Below, piece by piece: positions 11,362 to 21,465 of a stretch of DNA of 64,000 bases. The first letter of the stretch is position 1; each line of letters opens with the position of its first letter. Source of the stretch: Rhizaria sp. SCN 62-66 (taxonomy: Eukaryota > Rhizaria, unplaced); NCBI GenBank assembly GCA_001724265.1, contig MEDY01000005.1, positions 62,001 through 126,000 of the forward strand. The letters run 5' to 3'. The notes under the pieces were generated by a model that was given only the letters and a program-made list of their open reading frames with translations, had not been told where the DNA came from and ran no database searches. Position numbers and translations under genes: made by a program.

Positions 11362-12591
11362 GTGCTGTAAGTTTGGCCGGAAGTTAGGCCGGAAGCGAAG
11401 CCGCTCAACCGGCCTGACATTCAGCGAATCTGTCAGGAAATGCTGACGACTATGAATACGACGTGTGACAAACTACATTGGTGAGACAAAGGGTTGGGCT
11501 TAAGGGGGAAAAGTATGAGACTCTTTGTGAAAGAATCACATCGTCGTCGTTAGCGTTCGCTTGGTGGGATAAGTGACAGAATAGTTAGCTCATGCGCATT
11601 TTACGTGTTTGCTCTGCGATGTATTGCACTCGTGAGTGAATGTGTGAGTGCGAATGCTTGTGTATGCCCTTTAAGTGCGACTGGTCTGTCACTGTTTCTG
11701 GTGGGAGAATACGGTACTTATGTTGTACGTATGAATGACTGAACATCACGACACCCCCCTTGGCGTTAGCTTTAACTTATTTTTCGCTGTTTTAGCTATC
11801 TCGTTCACTGCCCAAAATCGATGAATGTTGTCATCCTCTTTCGTCGCCGTTGTTGTCCTTAGTATCTCAACTGTTGTTGTCACTTCAGGTCAGAAGTTTG
11901 TTTACTTGTTGCTTGTTGTTGTTATATATCATCAAACTTAATCTCTAGTTCAGTACAAAGTGTGCTCAAATTGTATTATTGCTGTTGATAGTACTTTACA
12001 GTTTAATCGTTTAAGTCTTTGTCTCTCTTTCTTCATTTTACCTGTTTGTCTGTGTGCGGATGTACGTTAACATTGTACAGCGTGTATGGTGTGCTTCGTG
12101 CTCACACTTAAAGTGAACACAAGCCCACTCGAATTGTATTGTATTTTTTCAATTTGTATTTCTTTTTGACGTGAATAATAAAGAAAACAAAGCTTAAACT
12201 GACTTCCCAAATCGCCGATATCTTGATATCTTGCGGCACACACAATGTGAGAGGAAGTGAATTTTCACACGATAAACACATTATATATCTTGCTTCCCCC
12301 AATAATATTTTGTTTTCTGAATGAACGTGTATAGAAATAATTGAATGCAGCGTTTTATTTGTCCTACCATTCGATTATGTATATTTATTTCTAATAGTCC
12401 CCAATTCTGTAGACAGATTAAGAGGATAAAAGTTATGAGCAGATCGAACACAAAGATAATACGATTCAATAAACGATTGTATTTCGACTCAAAACAAACA
12501 TCCTTCAACACTGGCTGGCCAACATAATTATGGGCAACCTAACAAGTCACTGAAAATCATATTTCTAAGTCACATTCTGACTGACAGCTGC
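11362..12591. other. Convergent intergenic region
   Basis: About 1.2 kb of AT-rich sequence between the 3' ends of the Rab and TPR genes. Short open frames here look random. A TTTATT at 12354-12359 is a possible poly(A) signal (AATAAA on the minus strand) for the TPR gene. Confidence 0.55.
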
Positions 12592-15500
12592 TCAGCGCGA
12601 GCCGTAGCCCTGCTTGGGCGCGGGGGGCGGCGCGGGCTTCTTCTTAGGCGCGTTCTGGCTCTCGAGCAGCATCTGCTGGTACACCGTTAGGTGCAGCTGC
12701 ATCGGCTTGGCCTTGACCAGGTGCGGCGGCATGGCGCTGGGCGCGACGCCGCCGCTGGCCGCGGTGGCCGCCACGGCCCAGGCCTGTCCCTGGCGCACGG
12801 CGAGCCCGGCCATGGCCTGCAGCTGCGAGATGTCGACGCGCACGCGCGCGCTCTTGGGGGTCACGCGTTCTAGGTTGAGCGCGACCGTGGTGACGCGCGG
12901 GTGCGTCGTCACCAGCCGAGGGGCCAATACCTCGGCCGCCGCGGACAGGTACGCGCGGGCCTCGTTGTAGCGAGCGAGGCGGTCCAGGCATGCGGCGATA
13001 TTGTTGAGGCTCACGGCGACGTCTGCGTACTCGGCGCTGTTCTCTGGCACGCACAGAAAGCGCACCTGCAGCGCCGCGTGGAAGCAGCTCAGCGCAAGCA
13101 CGAGCTCGCCGAGGTGCGTGCACGCCAGCCCGATGTTGTTGAGGACCATGGCAGCGACGGGGGACGCGCCCGAGAGCGGATCCACGGGCCGCAGCGCGGG
13201 CCGCGAGAGCGGCGACTGGCCGCCCAGCCACGCGATGTAGTCGCTGATGCTGCTCAGCTTGGACCGCGCCAGCGCCGCCGCGGCCAGCGCGCTGCGGCCC
13301 GTGTTGTGCGTCACGGCGGCCGCGGCGGCCGCGGCCGCGCTCGTGCCCGCGCTGACGTTGGCCGCGTTGTTCGGGACGCTTAGTGACAGACCGCCCATCG
13401 AGGCGCCCAGAAAGCCGGCAGCGCCGCCGCCGTTGCCGCCGCCGTTGACTGTGTTCGCGGTGATGGGGGGCAGGTGCACGAGGTCAGCGGCCGCGCCCGG
13501 GCGCAGCGCCAGCAGCCGCGCCTGCGCCTCGGCCGCGGCCGCCGCAGCCGCCGCCGCGGCCTCGTTGTTAGCGGCGAGCCGGAGCCCCGCGACCTTATTG
13601 CGCTGGCCGAGTCCGGCGCCCGCACCGGTGCCGATCGAGGCCGCGCGGTGGGCCTCCAGCCCCAGCTGCATGGAGTAGGCGTCCGAGCTGCCGTTGGTGC
13701 TGTACATCGCAGCCGCGTTGGCCCCGCCTGCGCCCGCTGCAGAGCCGGGACCGAAAAACCCGGCCGCGGCGACGGCGGCCGCGGCGTCGTCGCTGTTGGT
13801 GTTGGTGTTGTAGGTCGTGTGCGGCGCCGCGGCAGCGGCCTGCGCGGCGGCGGCGGCGGAGGCGGCAGCGACTGCGGCGGCGGCGGCGGCCTTCTGCGCC
13901 AGCGTGTGCGCCTGCGCGGTCAGGTGCGGCATCGAGTCGCGCTGCATGGCCGCCGACGCCGCCAGGGCGGGGTTGCGAGGGTCCGAGGGGCAGTCCTCGT
14001 CATCATCGGTCACGTCTACGTCGTCATAATAGTCGTAGCACGGGCTGGCGGCCGCCGCGGAGCCGCCGGACGAGGCCTCGCCGCTCGCGTTCGCGCTCGC
14101 GCTCGCACTGCTGCTGGCGCGGGTGTCGTCAGAGTTGTTGATGTAGGCGATGTCTTCGATGTCCACGATGAGGCCCTGCGCGGCGGCGCCGGCGGAGACG
14201 GCAAAGCGCTGCGGCCGCTGCTGTTGCTGCTTGCCGCCATTGCCGCTGCTGCCGCTGTTCAGGGTGGTGACGCCCCCGAGTGCGCCTAGCGTAGCCGCCG
14301 CGGCCGCAGCAGCTGCGGCCGCGACTGTGCTGCTGTTGCCGCTGCCGCTGCGGCGGCTGGCCGACGAAGATGAGTTCGAGTTCGTTATGATAGGCGTGTT
14401 GTAGTAGCGGCCGGACGGCACGGGCGCGGTCGGCGCAGCGCCTGTCGGTGGGAGATCAACGCAACGAAGAAAGGAATGATGAAACACAAAGTGTGAGATA
14501 GGGATTACATGATATGTGCAAAATAGAACATAGTCTACGAGAAATAAACTAGCGGTTGAATTGTACACATAAATTCAAGAATTGCGTTGCAAGGAGTCGA
14601 CCATGTGCATATATCGCATGTTTTGTAATTTGCTCCTCATGTTAATCCATCTTAGACCATAGACATACCTGGGTAGGCCGAGACGTCGACGGTGGCGAAT
14701 GAGTCCGCGGCCATGGGGCTCAGCGCGCCCGCTGCGCCGATGCTGGCGCCGCCCGCGGCGCTCACGGCGGGGGGGAAGGCGTGGTTAAGCACCGGCGACG
14801 TCACAGACGCCAGCAGCGCAGCATCTCTGCCGCCAGTGTCGCCGTACGCGCCCGCGCTGTGGCCGCCGTAGGGCGTGTTAGCGGCGCTGGCGGCGGTGGC
14901 CGTCGCGAAGGCGGCCATGAGGCTGTGCGCGTACACCTCCGCGGGCTGGCGGACCCCGCGCAACCCGGGGTTCTGCACGGTGAACGCGGCGTAGCGGTCA
15001 CCGACGCAGCGCGCGCGCCAGTGATAGACCAGCGCCGACGCGTAGTCGCCGCGCGAGTGGTAAACCGCGCCCACGGACGAGTACAGGTACACGTAAAACT
15101 CCGTCTCGGCCTCAACCGTGGTCGCGGCGACAGTCGCAGCGAGTGCGACGGCCTGCCGCTCCGACGCGAGCTCCAGGTCGCTGATCTCATGTCCGCTGCC
15201 GTGGGGCGTCGCGGCCGCGCTGCCGGCGCTGCGCGGGGAGGGCGCGGCGCTGTGGCGCGCGCTGCCGTGTCGCGTCGAGTGCAGGTTGGCGCGGCTGCCG
15301 TTGCCGTTGCCATCGCCACCGCTGCCGTTGCCGTCGCCGCTGCCGTCGGCGTTGTTGTTTGCGGCGTCGTCATCATCGTCGTCGGCGTTCATGAGAAAGG
15401 CGAGGTGGCCCATAACGCGCGCCTCCTCCTCCTTCTTCTTGCGCTTGACCTCGGCGGCCTCGAAGTCAAGCCGCGCCTGCTCGCGGCGCGCCGCCTCCTC

Positions 15501-16147
15501 GCGCTGGCGGCGCTGCTCCGCCTCCTGGTCCAGCCGCACGCGGCGCGCGGCCTTGGCACGCACCGCGATGGGGTCCAGCCCCGCGCGGAGAATGGCCCAC
15601 GCGCCCTTGTCCTCCCACACCAGGCGCGCCGAGTTGAGCTTCGACAGCGCGGCCTCGTACTGGCCAGACGAGTGGCAGAGACGGGCCTCGTCTAGCAACA
15701 GGTACACGTCCGCGGGGGCCTGGGGCTCGGCGGGGGGCAGCATCAGGACCTCCTGGAGCAGGGACGTGGGACCAGAGGCGAAAGCGAAAGCGGCATCGCG
15801 GGACTGTGGAGAAGGAGCAAGAGAGCAAGAGAGAAACGTCGGGAGCGTGCGCAAAGAATGGAAAGTGTGGTGTGAGTTGGGTCAAAAGGCGTATAGGGAT
15901 ATAATGAACGATTTCCATGACAAAGCATCAGTAGCACACGTTAAAGGTCTTATTTCGAACACTAACAAAGTGTGGATATCCAGTGAGTCAATGATGTTGG
16001 GGAAACGCTGCGCTTTATGATGTGTCAAGGAGAGGGACGTACTTGGGTGTCAGGGAGCTCGTCGCTCTTGGGAAAGACGGGAAGACCGCGGAGGTTAAAC
16101 AACACGGTACCGGGGTCCGTCTCCCACCCAGAGGACTCGTCAAACAT
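12592..16147 (-). CDS. TPR-repeat protein with large low-complexity inserts, 3 exons
   Basis: Exons are 16147-16043, 15803-14669 and 14441-12592 (stop TGA), with donors GTACGT and GTATGT, giving 1029 residues. TPR-like helical pairs appear at about residues 68-102 (HSSGQYEAALSKLNSARLVW), 270-305 (VGAVYHSRGDYASALVYHW) and 841-928 (VLNNIGLACTHLGELVLALS, then SLNNIAACLDRLARYNEA). The last block resembles the kinesin-light-chain kind of TPR. A charged coiled coil rich in Arg, Gln and Glu covers about 120-165. Between the repeats are long Ala, Ser, Asn and Gly runs. The distribution suggests one superhelix split by inserts. It is probably a protein-interaction scaffold; the specific role is unknown. 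ATG 16147 is the only ATG in the first exon's frame. Confidence 0.8.
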
Positions 16148-16710
16148 GGGGGGTGCGAGAGAGAAATACGCACAGGAACACGCTGGAGAGTCGAATGGAG
16201 CAGCTGCGGGGGAGAGGTTTGGTAGAAAACGGTCTGGGGTGGTGCCGGGGCAAATATACAAGGAAAATCGGCGATTCGAGTATGATAATTAAGAAATCAA
16301 ATAAAGCACAATAGATTAGCTCTGATAATTCAGTGTCATATACACATAACGGTGACTATGGGCTTGTAGAGCGGTTTTTGATTACGACCGTTTCCGTTTT
16401 GCAACGGATGGCTGCCGTCGGTCGCCGTGTGTCACTGTCACCGAAGAGACAGCCGCCCCACAGAGATTCCTTGGGCAAGGCATTATATGCTATAATTACG
16501 TCAAAATGAAATCATATTTGAAGACTAGTGCATCGACGTGTTTTTCCATACTATATCTCTATTATTTGTCTTAATATTGCGGTACTCATCGTCTATGCTC
16601 GCGGACATGCTCACTTCGCCACGGTGACTTGCGCTTCTCCTTAGCTCTCTTGCGCCACTCGCCAACGCAACACATCGACCACCGGTAACACTCTTGCACC
16701 GCCGCCGGGC
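16148..16710. other. Divergent intergenic region
   Basis: This lies between the start of the TPR gene (-) and that of the HAD gene (+). A small inverted pattern (CCGTTTCCG / CAACGGATGGC) occurs near 16388-16415. Nothing else was recognised. Confidence 0.5.
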
Positions 16711-19266
16711 ATGCTTGCTTGCTCACGCACCCTAACCTATCACACCAATCGCACCCGTGCCTATATAGCCAGCTTATCCCGGACTGCCGTCTCAAGCGCC
16801 CGCCTGATGTCATCGATCGCCCCCTCTCACGGCAGCGTCGGCAGCGCTGCAGCGGCTGCGTCTGCGCCCAGCGTGCACCGCGCTATATTTTCCGACCTAG
16901 ACGGCACCATCCTGCCCGCGCGCTCGGTGCTGCCCCCCTTAGCGAATCTGAGGGCCCTGTCGAAGTTAGGCCGCGGCGGCGTCACGCGCGTGCTCGTTAC
17001 GGGGCGCGACGCCAACTCGGCCAGGGGCATCCTGTTGGCCTGGGGGCAGCACGCCATCGACACCGACGACTTTGCTGCGGCTGCGACGCCGCAGGCTCCC
17101 GGCGCGGCGACTGAAAGCGCTGGGGCCGCGGCGGGTAACAATGATCCGCGTGCTGCGAACAAGAGCGGTTGCCACGACCCGCAGGCGGCGTTGGAGGCCG
17201 CCGCAGCGCTGCCGCACTCTGAAGACGCCGTTGCCGCGAAGGAGCGCCTCGCGCTGGCCCGCGCGCCCATCGACTATCTCATATTTTCCTCCGGTGGCGG
17301 CACGCTGAGGGTCGCTGACTGGAGCCTTACGGACGCGCGCACGCTCGGTACGTTAGCGCTCATGTTCATATCGTGTTTGGTGAACTGTATTGATTTCGAC
17401 TGTATATAATTGTTTCTCACGAAAGAATGGTTTGTTTTCGCTACGATATTGCTGCTTCGACCTCACACATGTCTTGACTATTTAATCAATGCTCAATCTC
17501 GCTTGTTTCTTCATTGTGTTTACGCATTTGTTCTGACATCTCTTGCTGATACTCCAGACCCCGCGACGTCGGCGCTCGCGGCGCAGTTCCTGGCAACTAG
17601 CGGGCTGGACTTCTTCATCCATCACCCCGTGCCGAACAACCACCACTACCACTACCACAACACGGCCTACAACAGCAACAGCAGCAGCTCGCCAGTCGAC
17701 GGCGACTCTCATGCAGAGCAAGCTAACTCATTGGAGCAGCAACAGCAACACCAGCAATGTGGCTTACTGCAGCCGTGTCCTATGTTCGCTGGCCCCGAGC
17801 GCAATCCGGACTTCACTCGCCGTCTGACCCGCATCAAGCCGCACGGGAGGCCCTTAGACAAGGACTTCTACTTACACTTGCAGCTGCAGCAACAACAGCA
17901 GCTGCAGCAGCAGCAGCAGCAGCAGTTGCAAATGCAGCAGTTGCAAATGCAGCAGTCTGAGAGTAGCAAGAAGCAGTCTCCCAGGGTCTCCGTCGACTCA
18001 AAGCAACATCCCAGTTTGCTCAGTAGCCACAAACACGCTCTGTTCAATGCCCCCAGTCACGCGCACGGCAATCATCACGCCCATACTTCTAGCCACAGCA
18101 AGCACTCTGCAAACACAGTACGCAGCATGACTACCGACAGCGCGCAGTCCCAATCCCCTCCCTCACAGTCGTCTTCGCCGTTACAGCCACTGCCGCTGTC
18201 GCAGTCCCAGGTCCAGGCCCAGTCTCCGTCGCTGTCTGTGCTGCGTCCCTCGCTGCTGCCGTCGCCGCTGAGAGAGGCCGGCGCCGGCCAACTTATTGCC
18301 ATCGTCCCCAACAGCAGCAGCAGCAACTCTAACGCGGGAAACACCGCGAGTGTGAGTGTCAGTGCGAGTCCGGGTGAGAGTTCAAGTGAGAGTGCACCAC
18401 TGAGTCCGCTGCTGCAGCAGCAGCTGTCCCCGCTATCTGCCGCACTGGCGGAGGCGACATGCCCGCAGTCGCTGGCCAAGGTCTTCGAGACCAAGCTCGG
18501 CGAGTACCTCAGCTCTCACTACAGCAACAGCAGCAGCAACTGCAACAGTGCCACAGAGTCTCCTACTTTTGTCTCTGGCTCTGATGCAGGCTCTGGCTCT
18601 GGTCCGGCCGCAGCCGTCCCCTCAGCCTTCGCCTCAACCCCCGTCGCCGCTGCCCCCGCTTCAGCCCCCGCCTCTGCTGCCCCCTGTGATGCCCCCTCCG
18701 AGGCCCCGTGTCCGTTCTCGCTGGTGTTGGCCACGTCCCCGCTGGACCACTCGTCGCTGTGGCTGGAAATCATGCCGCCCGGCGTCGACAAGGGGCTCGC
18801 CGTGCGGGCATTCGTGCGCCGAACCGCTGGCATCGAGCTCAACAGCAACAGCAACAGAAATGCGGGCAACAACAATAGCAACCTCACAGAGAAGCTTGAT
18901 GATCACAGCGCTGTGATGAGTGACGCGGCTGCTGGCCCTGTGTTGTACGAGTTCGCGGCCATGGGTAACGACTTCAACGACGTGCCACTGCTCACGCTCG
19001 GCCAGGACTACGGCAAGGCCTTCATCGTGGCAGACTCGTCGCCCATGCTCATGCAGCATCTCAAAGTCAAGCCGCCGCCGCCACAGTCTGGCGCTGCGGC
19101 GAGCGCTGCTGCTACGAGCACGGAGGCCAAGTCTGATGATGCCGAAGTCAAGCCGATCGACAGCGAAACTAAGCCGCCGGTGACTGTGGTGAGTGCGTGT
19201 GCCGAGGCCGGCTTTGCTGAAGCATGTGCGCTTGCATTCCCCGATATCTTCACGAACAAAGCATAA
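16711..19266 (+). CDS. HAD superfamily (type IIB) phosphatase with Gln/Ser-rich insert, 2 exons
   Basis: Exons are 16711-17347 and 17558-19266, joined in phase 1 (donor GTACGT), giving 781 residues. The first 33 residues lack acids and carry spaced Arg and Ser, like a mitochondrial presequence; a second ATG at 16807 would remove it. Motif I is FSDLDGTIL (Asp62/Asp64), motif II is VLVTGRD (Thr97), the motif III Lys is in GVDKGLAV (about 624), and motif IV is GNDFNDVPLL (682-691). This set and order fits Cof-type or sucrose-phosphate-phosphatase-type hydrolases. The cap region is expanded by some 350 residues of poly-Gln, Ser, Pro and His tracts. Substrate cannot be told from sequence. Confidence 0.85.
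17881..17965 (+). repeat. CAG/CAA poly-Gln tract in HAD gene
   Basis: An imperfect CAG/CAA array encodes a Gln-rich run with interspersed Leu and Met, including a tandem unit reading MQQLQ. It lies inside the HAD cap-domain insertion. Confidence 0.85.
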
Positions 19267-19685
19267 CAAAACAAACTAACTTGTCTGAAGTGATACCTAG
19301 TCTTTAACAGATTCATCAACTTTCCTTCAATAAACTAGAATGTGATTTTTGATTTGTCTTAAATAACGCGCTTGTTGTATTTATGTTCTTGATTCATTTT
19401 GCTTCAAATGTGTCGTGTTTCTCGTCTTGTTTGATCTGTTTCGCTTCTTTTCTTGCTTGCTTGTTTGCAGGTGTTTACTTGTCTATAAATATCGTTCTTG
19501 TTTTGACAATTACAGAAAACAAACTCACAAGAAAAAGAAACAACAAAACTCATCTCCACACAACCTTGCTCCTCGCATCGCATCACTTCAGTCACACTCA
19601 CACACTCCCAGTTGCCACCATGTCGCCACCGAGTCGCCGAGTAAGTCTAGTAGCGCGCGCATGCTTGTGTTGCTCGATCGCCCGC
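19267..19685. other. Convergent intergenic region
   Basis: AT-rich 3' flanks of the HAD gene (+) and the ACT gene (-). It holds the AATAAA noted separately and T-rich runs. No gene was seen. Confidence 0.55.
19329..19334 (+). terminator. Poly(A) signal AATAAA of HAD gene
   Basis: A canonical AATAAA hexamer lies 63 bases after the HAD stop codon, the expected place for cleavage and polyadenylation. Confidence 0.5.
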
Positions 19686-20381
19686 TTACTGCTGCTGACC
19701 CTCGGCGCCCTCCTCGTACTGGCCCTCCTCCTGCTCGGCGGCGGGATCAGACACGCCGACCGTGAGACCGAAGCGCTCCTCGAACGACTGCAGGTCGGCC
19801 TCGAGCGCGTTCATGTCGGCGCGGATCGGAACGCCGATGACCGACTTCATGGCGAAGATGTTGTAACCCAGGAAGGGCGCGGACGAGGTGTCGGTGATGA
19901 GGTCGCGCACGGTAACCTTGTGCTTGAGCAGGATCGACGCGAAGGTGGACACGATGGCCGGCTGGTCGGGGCCTTCGACGTCGACGGCGAGCATCTTGCT
20001 GGGCTCGGCGGCCGAGGACGAGGGCGTGGCCGAGGTGAGGCGCGCCTCGACGGTGAAGTCGGGCAGGCTGGCGCGCACGGCGGCCGCCAGCGCGTCGGGG
20101 TTGGTGCTCATGGGCAGCGAGATGAGCGAGCAGACAGAGAAGTCGCCGCCCAGGTTCGTCATGCGCGACTCCTCCAGGTTGCCGCTGTGCTTGGTGATCT
20201 CGTTGGTGATGAGCGAGAGCACGTCCTTGTCGTCGGGGCCCGACGCCAGGAGCACGACGGAGTGCATCAGGGGGGTGCTCTTGCGCGCACGCGCAGGAGC
20301 CTGCTCGGCGGTCGTCGCAAAGGAGCGGCCCGCCACGCGGGGCACGCGCGCCAGGGAGGAAATGATACGACGGGAAAGCAT
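19686..20381 (-). CDS. Tandem ACT-domain protein resembling GcvR, probably mitochondrial
   Basis: Single exon of 231 residues, ATG 20381 to TAA 19686. The N-terminus MLSRRIISSLARVPRVAGRS is Arg/Ser-rich and acid-free, a typical mitochondrial targeting sequence. Two ACT-like units follow: about 37-110 (VVLLASGPDDKDVLSLITNE, then NLEESRMTNLGGDFSV) and about 126-205 (LAVDVEGPDQPAIVSTFASI). The pattern NLEESRMTNLGG matches bacterial GcvR, the regulator of the glycine cleavage system. ACT domains generally bind amino acids. A role in sensing an amino acid inside mitochondria is an inference. The acidic, Gln-rich tail (EEGQYEEGAEGQQQ) is not part of the fold. The frame continues upstream of ATG 20381 without another ATG. 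Confidence 0.8.
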   Translation of the reverse strand: MLSRRIISSLARVPRVAGRSFATTAEQAPARARKSTPLMHSVVLLASGPDDKDVLSLITNEITKHSGNLEESRMTNLGGDFSVCSLISLPMSTNPDALAAAVRASLPDFTVEARLTSATPSSSAAEPSKMLAVDVEGPDQPAIVSTFASILLKHKVTVRDLITDTSSAPFLGYNIFAMKSVIGVPIRADMNALEADLQSFEERFGLTVGVSDPAAEQEEGQYEEGAEGQQQ

Positions 20382-20965
20382 CGGGGGGTTGGTCTGGAAG
20401 TGGATGAGAGTGGAATGCAGGGCAGAGAAGCGATGGGTGGGTGGGTGTGAGTGCAAGGCGGGGTTAGGGAAATGGGGGCGGTAAAGCGGGAGGGTGTGGG
20501 TGTTCAGAGAAATGAAAAATATATATTTAAATTTAAGCCAGCTTTGTTAGTGGTTTGAGAAAGGAAAACGATGGCTGTCGATGGGAGTCGCTCTAGCTGA
20601 CTTTGCCGTGACGCCAACACATCGAGCCATCTTCTCGAGACTTTCAGCTCCGAACTGACCGGGTTCTCAAAAATTCGATATGGCCGTTGGGCTGCTGCTT
20701 ATCAACAGCAATCGACAGCCTGGCTCTATGTCTAAACAATCGTCATTTGAACTGTAACTCGGATATGTTATTTAACATTGAGGTTTCAATTGGTTACTGC
20801 ATTTATATTTGAATCAGTGCACTGTGCAGTGCGTTAACCCTGCTCCCGTTTCGTACTCACACACTCGCCTCACGCCTTGCTTATTTTCATCTTCTAGCAC
20901 TCCACAGACAGGCCCAGTGCGCTGCAACCACTGTTATAAACGCATCTACGATTGCGTCACACCAC
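20382..20965. other. Divergent intergenic region
   Basis: This is the shared upstream region of the ACT gene (-) and the coiled-coil gene (+). An A/T-only stretch lies near 20515-20535. No other element was identified. Confidence 0.5.
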
Positions 20966-21409
20966 ATGTCACAGTTCCCGCACACTTACAGTGCTTCGGG
21001 GCTCAACGCTGCGGGCACAGCCTTCGGCCCGCTCTCACCTGAGCCACAGCAGCAACAGCAGCGACTGACATCTGCGACGCAAGCCACGCAGGCGAGTCAA
21101 GCCAGCCCCTCTGCGACGCACACTGCGACGACAGCCGTTGGATCGGCGACCCTTGCCGAGCTGCGCGCGCGCTATGCGCCTAAGCCCGTCACCACAGCCT
21201 ACGCTTCACCCCTATCATCATCATCAACGTCTGTATCATCGTCGTCTTTGCTACATTCGTCGTCGTTGCTGCAGTCGTCAGTGCTGCAGTCACAGAGACC
21301 TGAACATGGGCAGGCGTCGCTGTTGTTGTCACCGCAGCTGCTGCTGTCGCCGTCACCACCTCGCGCTGGCGCGCAGCCCGACGCGAACACCGTCGCTCAC
21401 ACAGTCACG

Positions 21410-21465
<56 letters not shown>

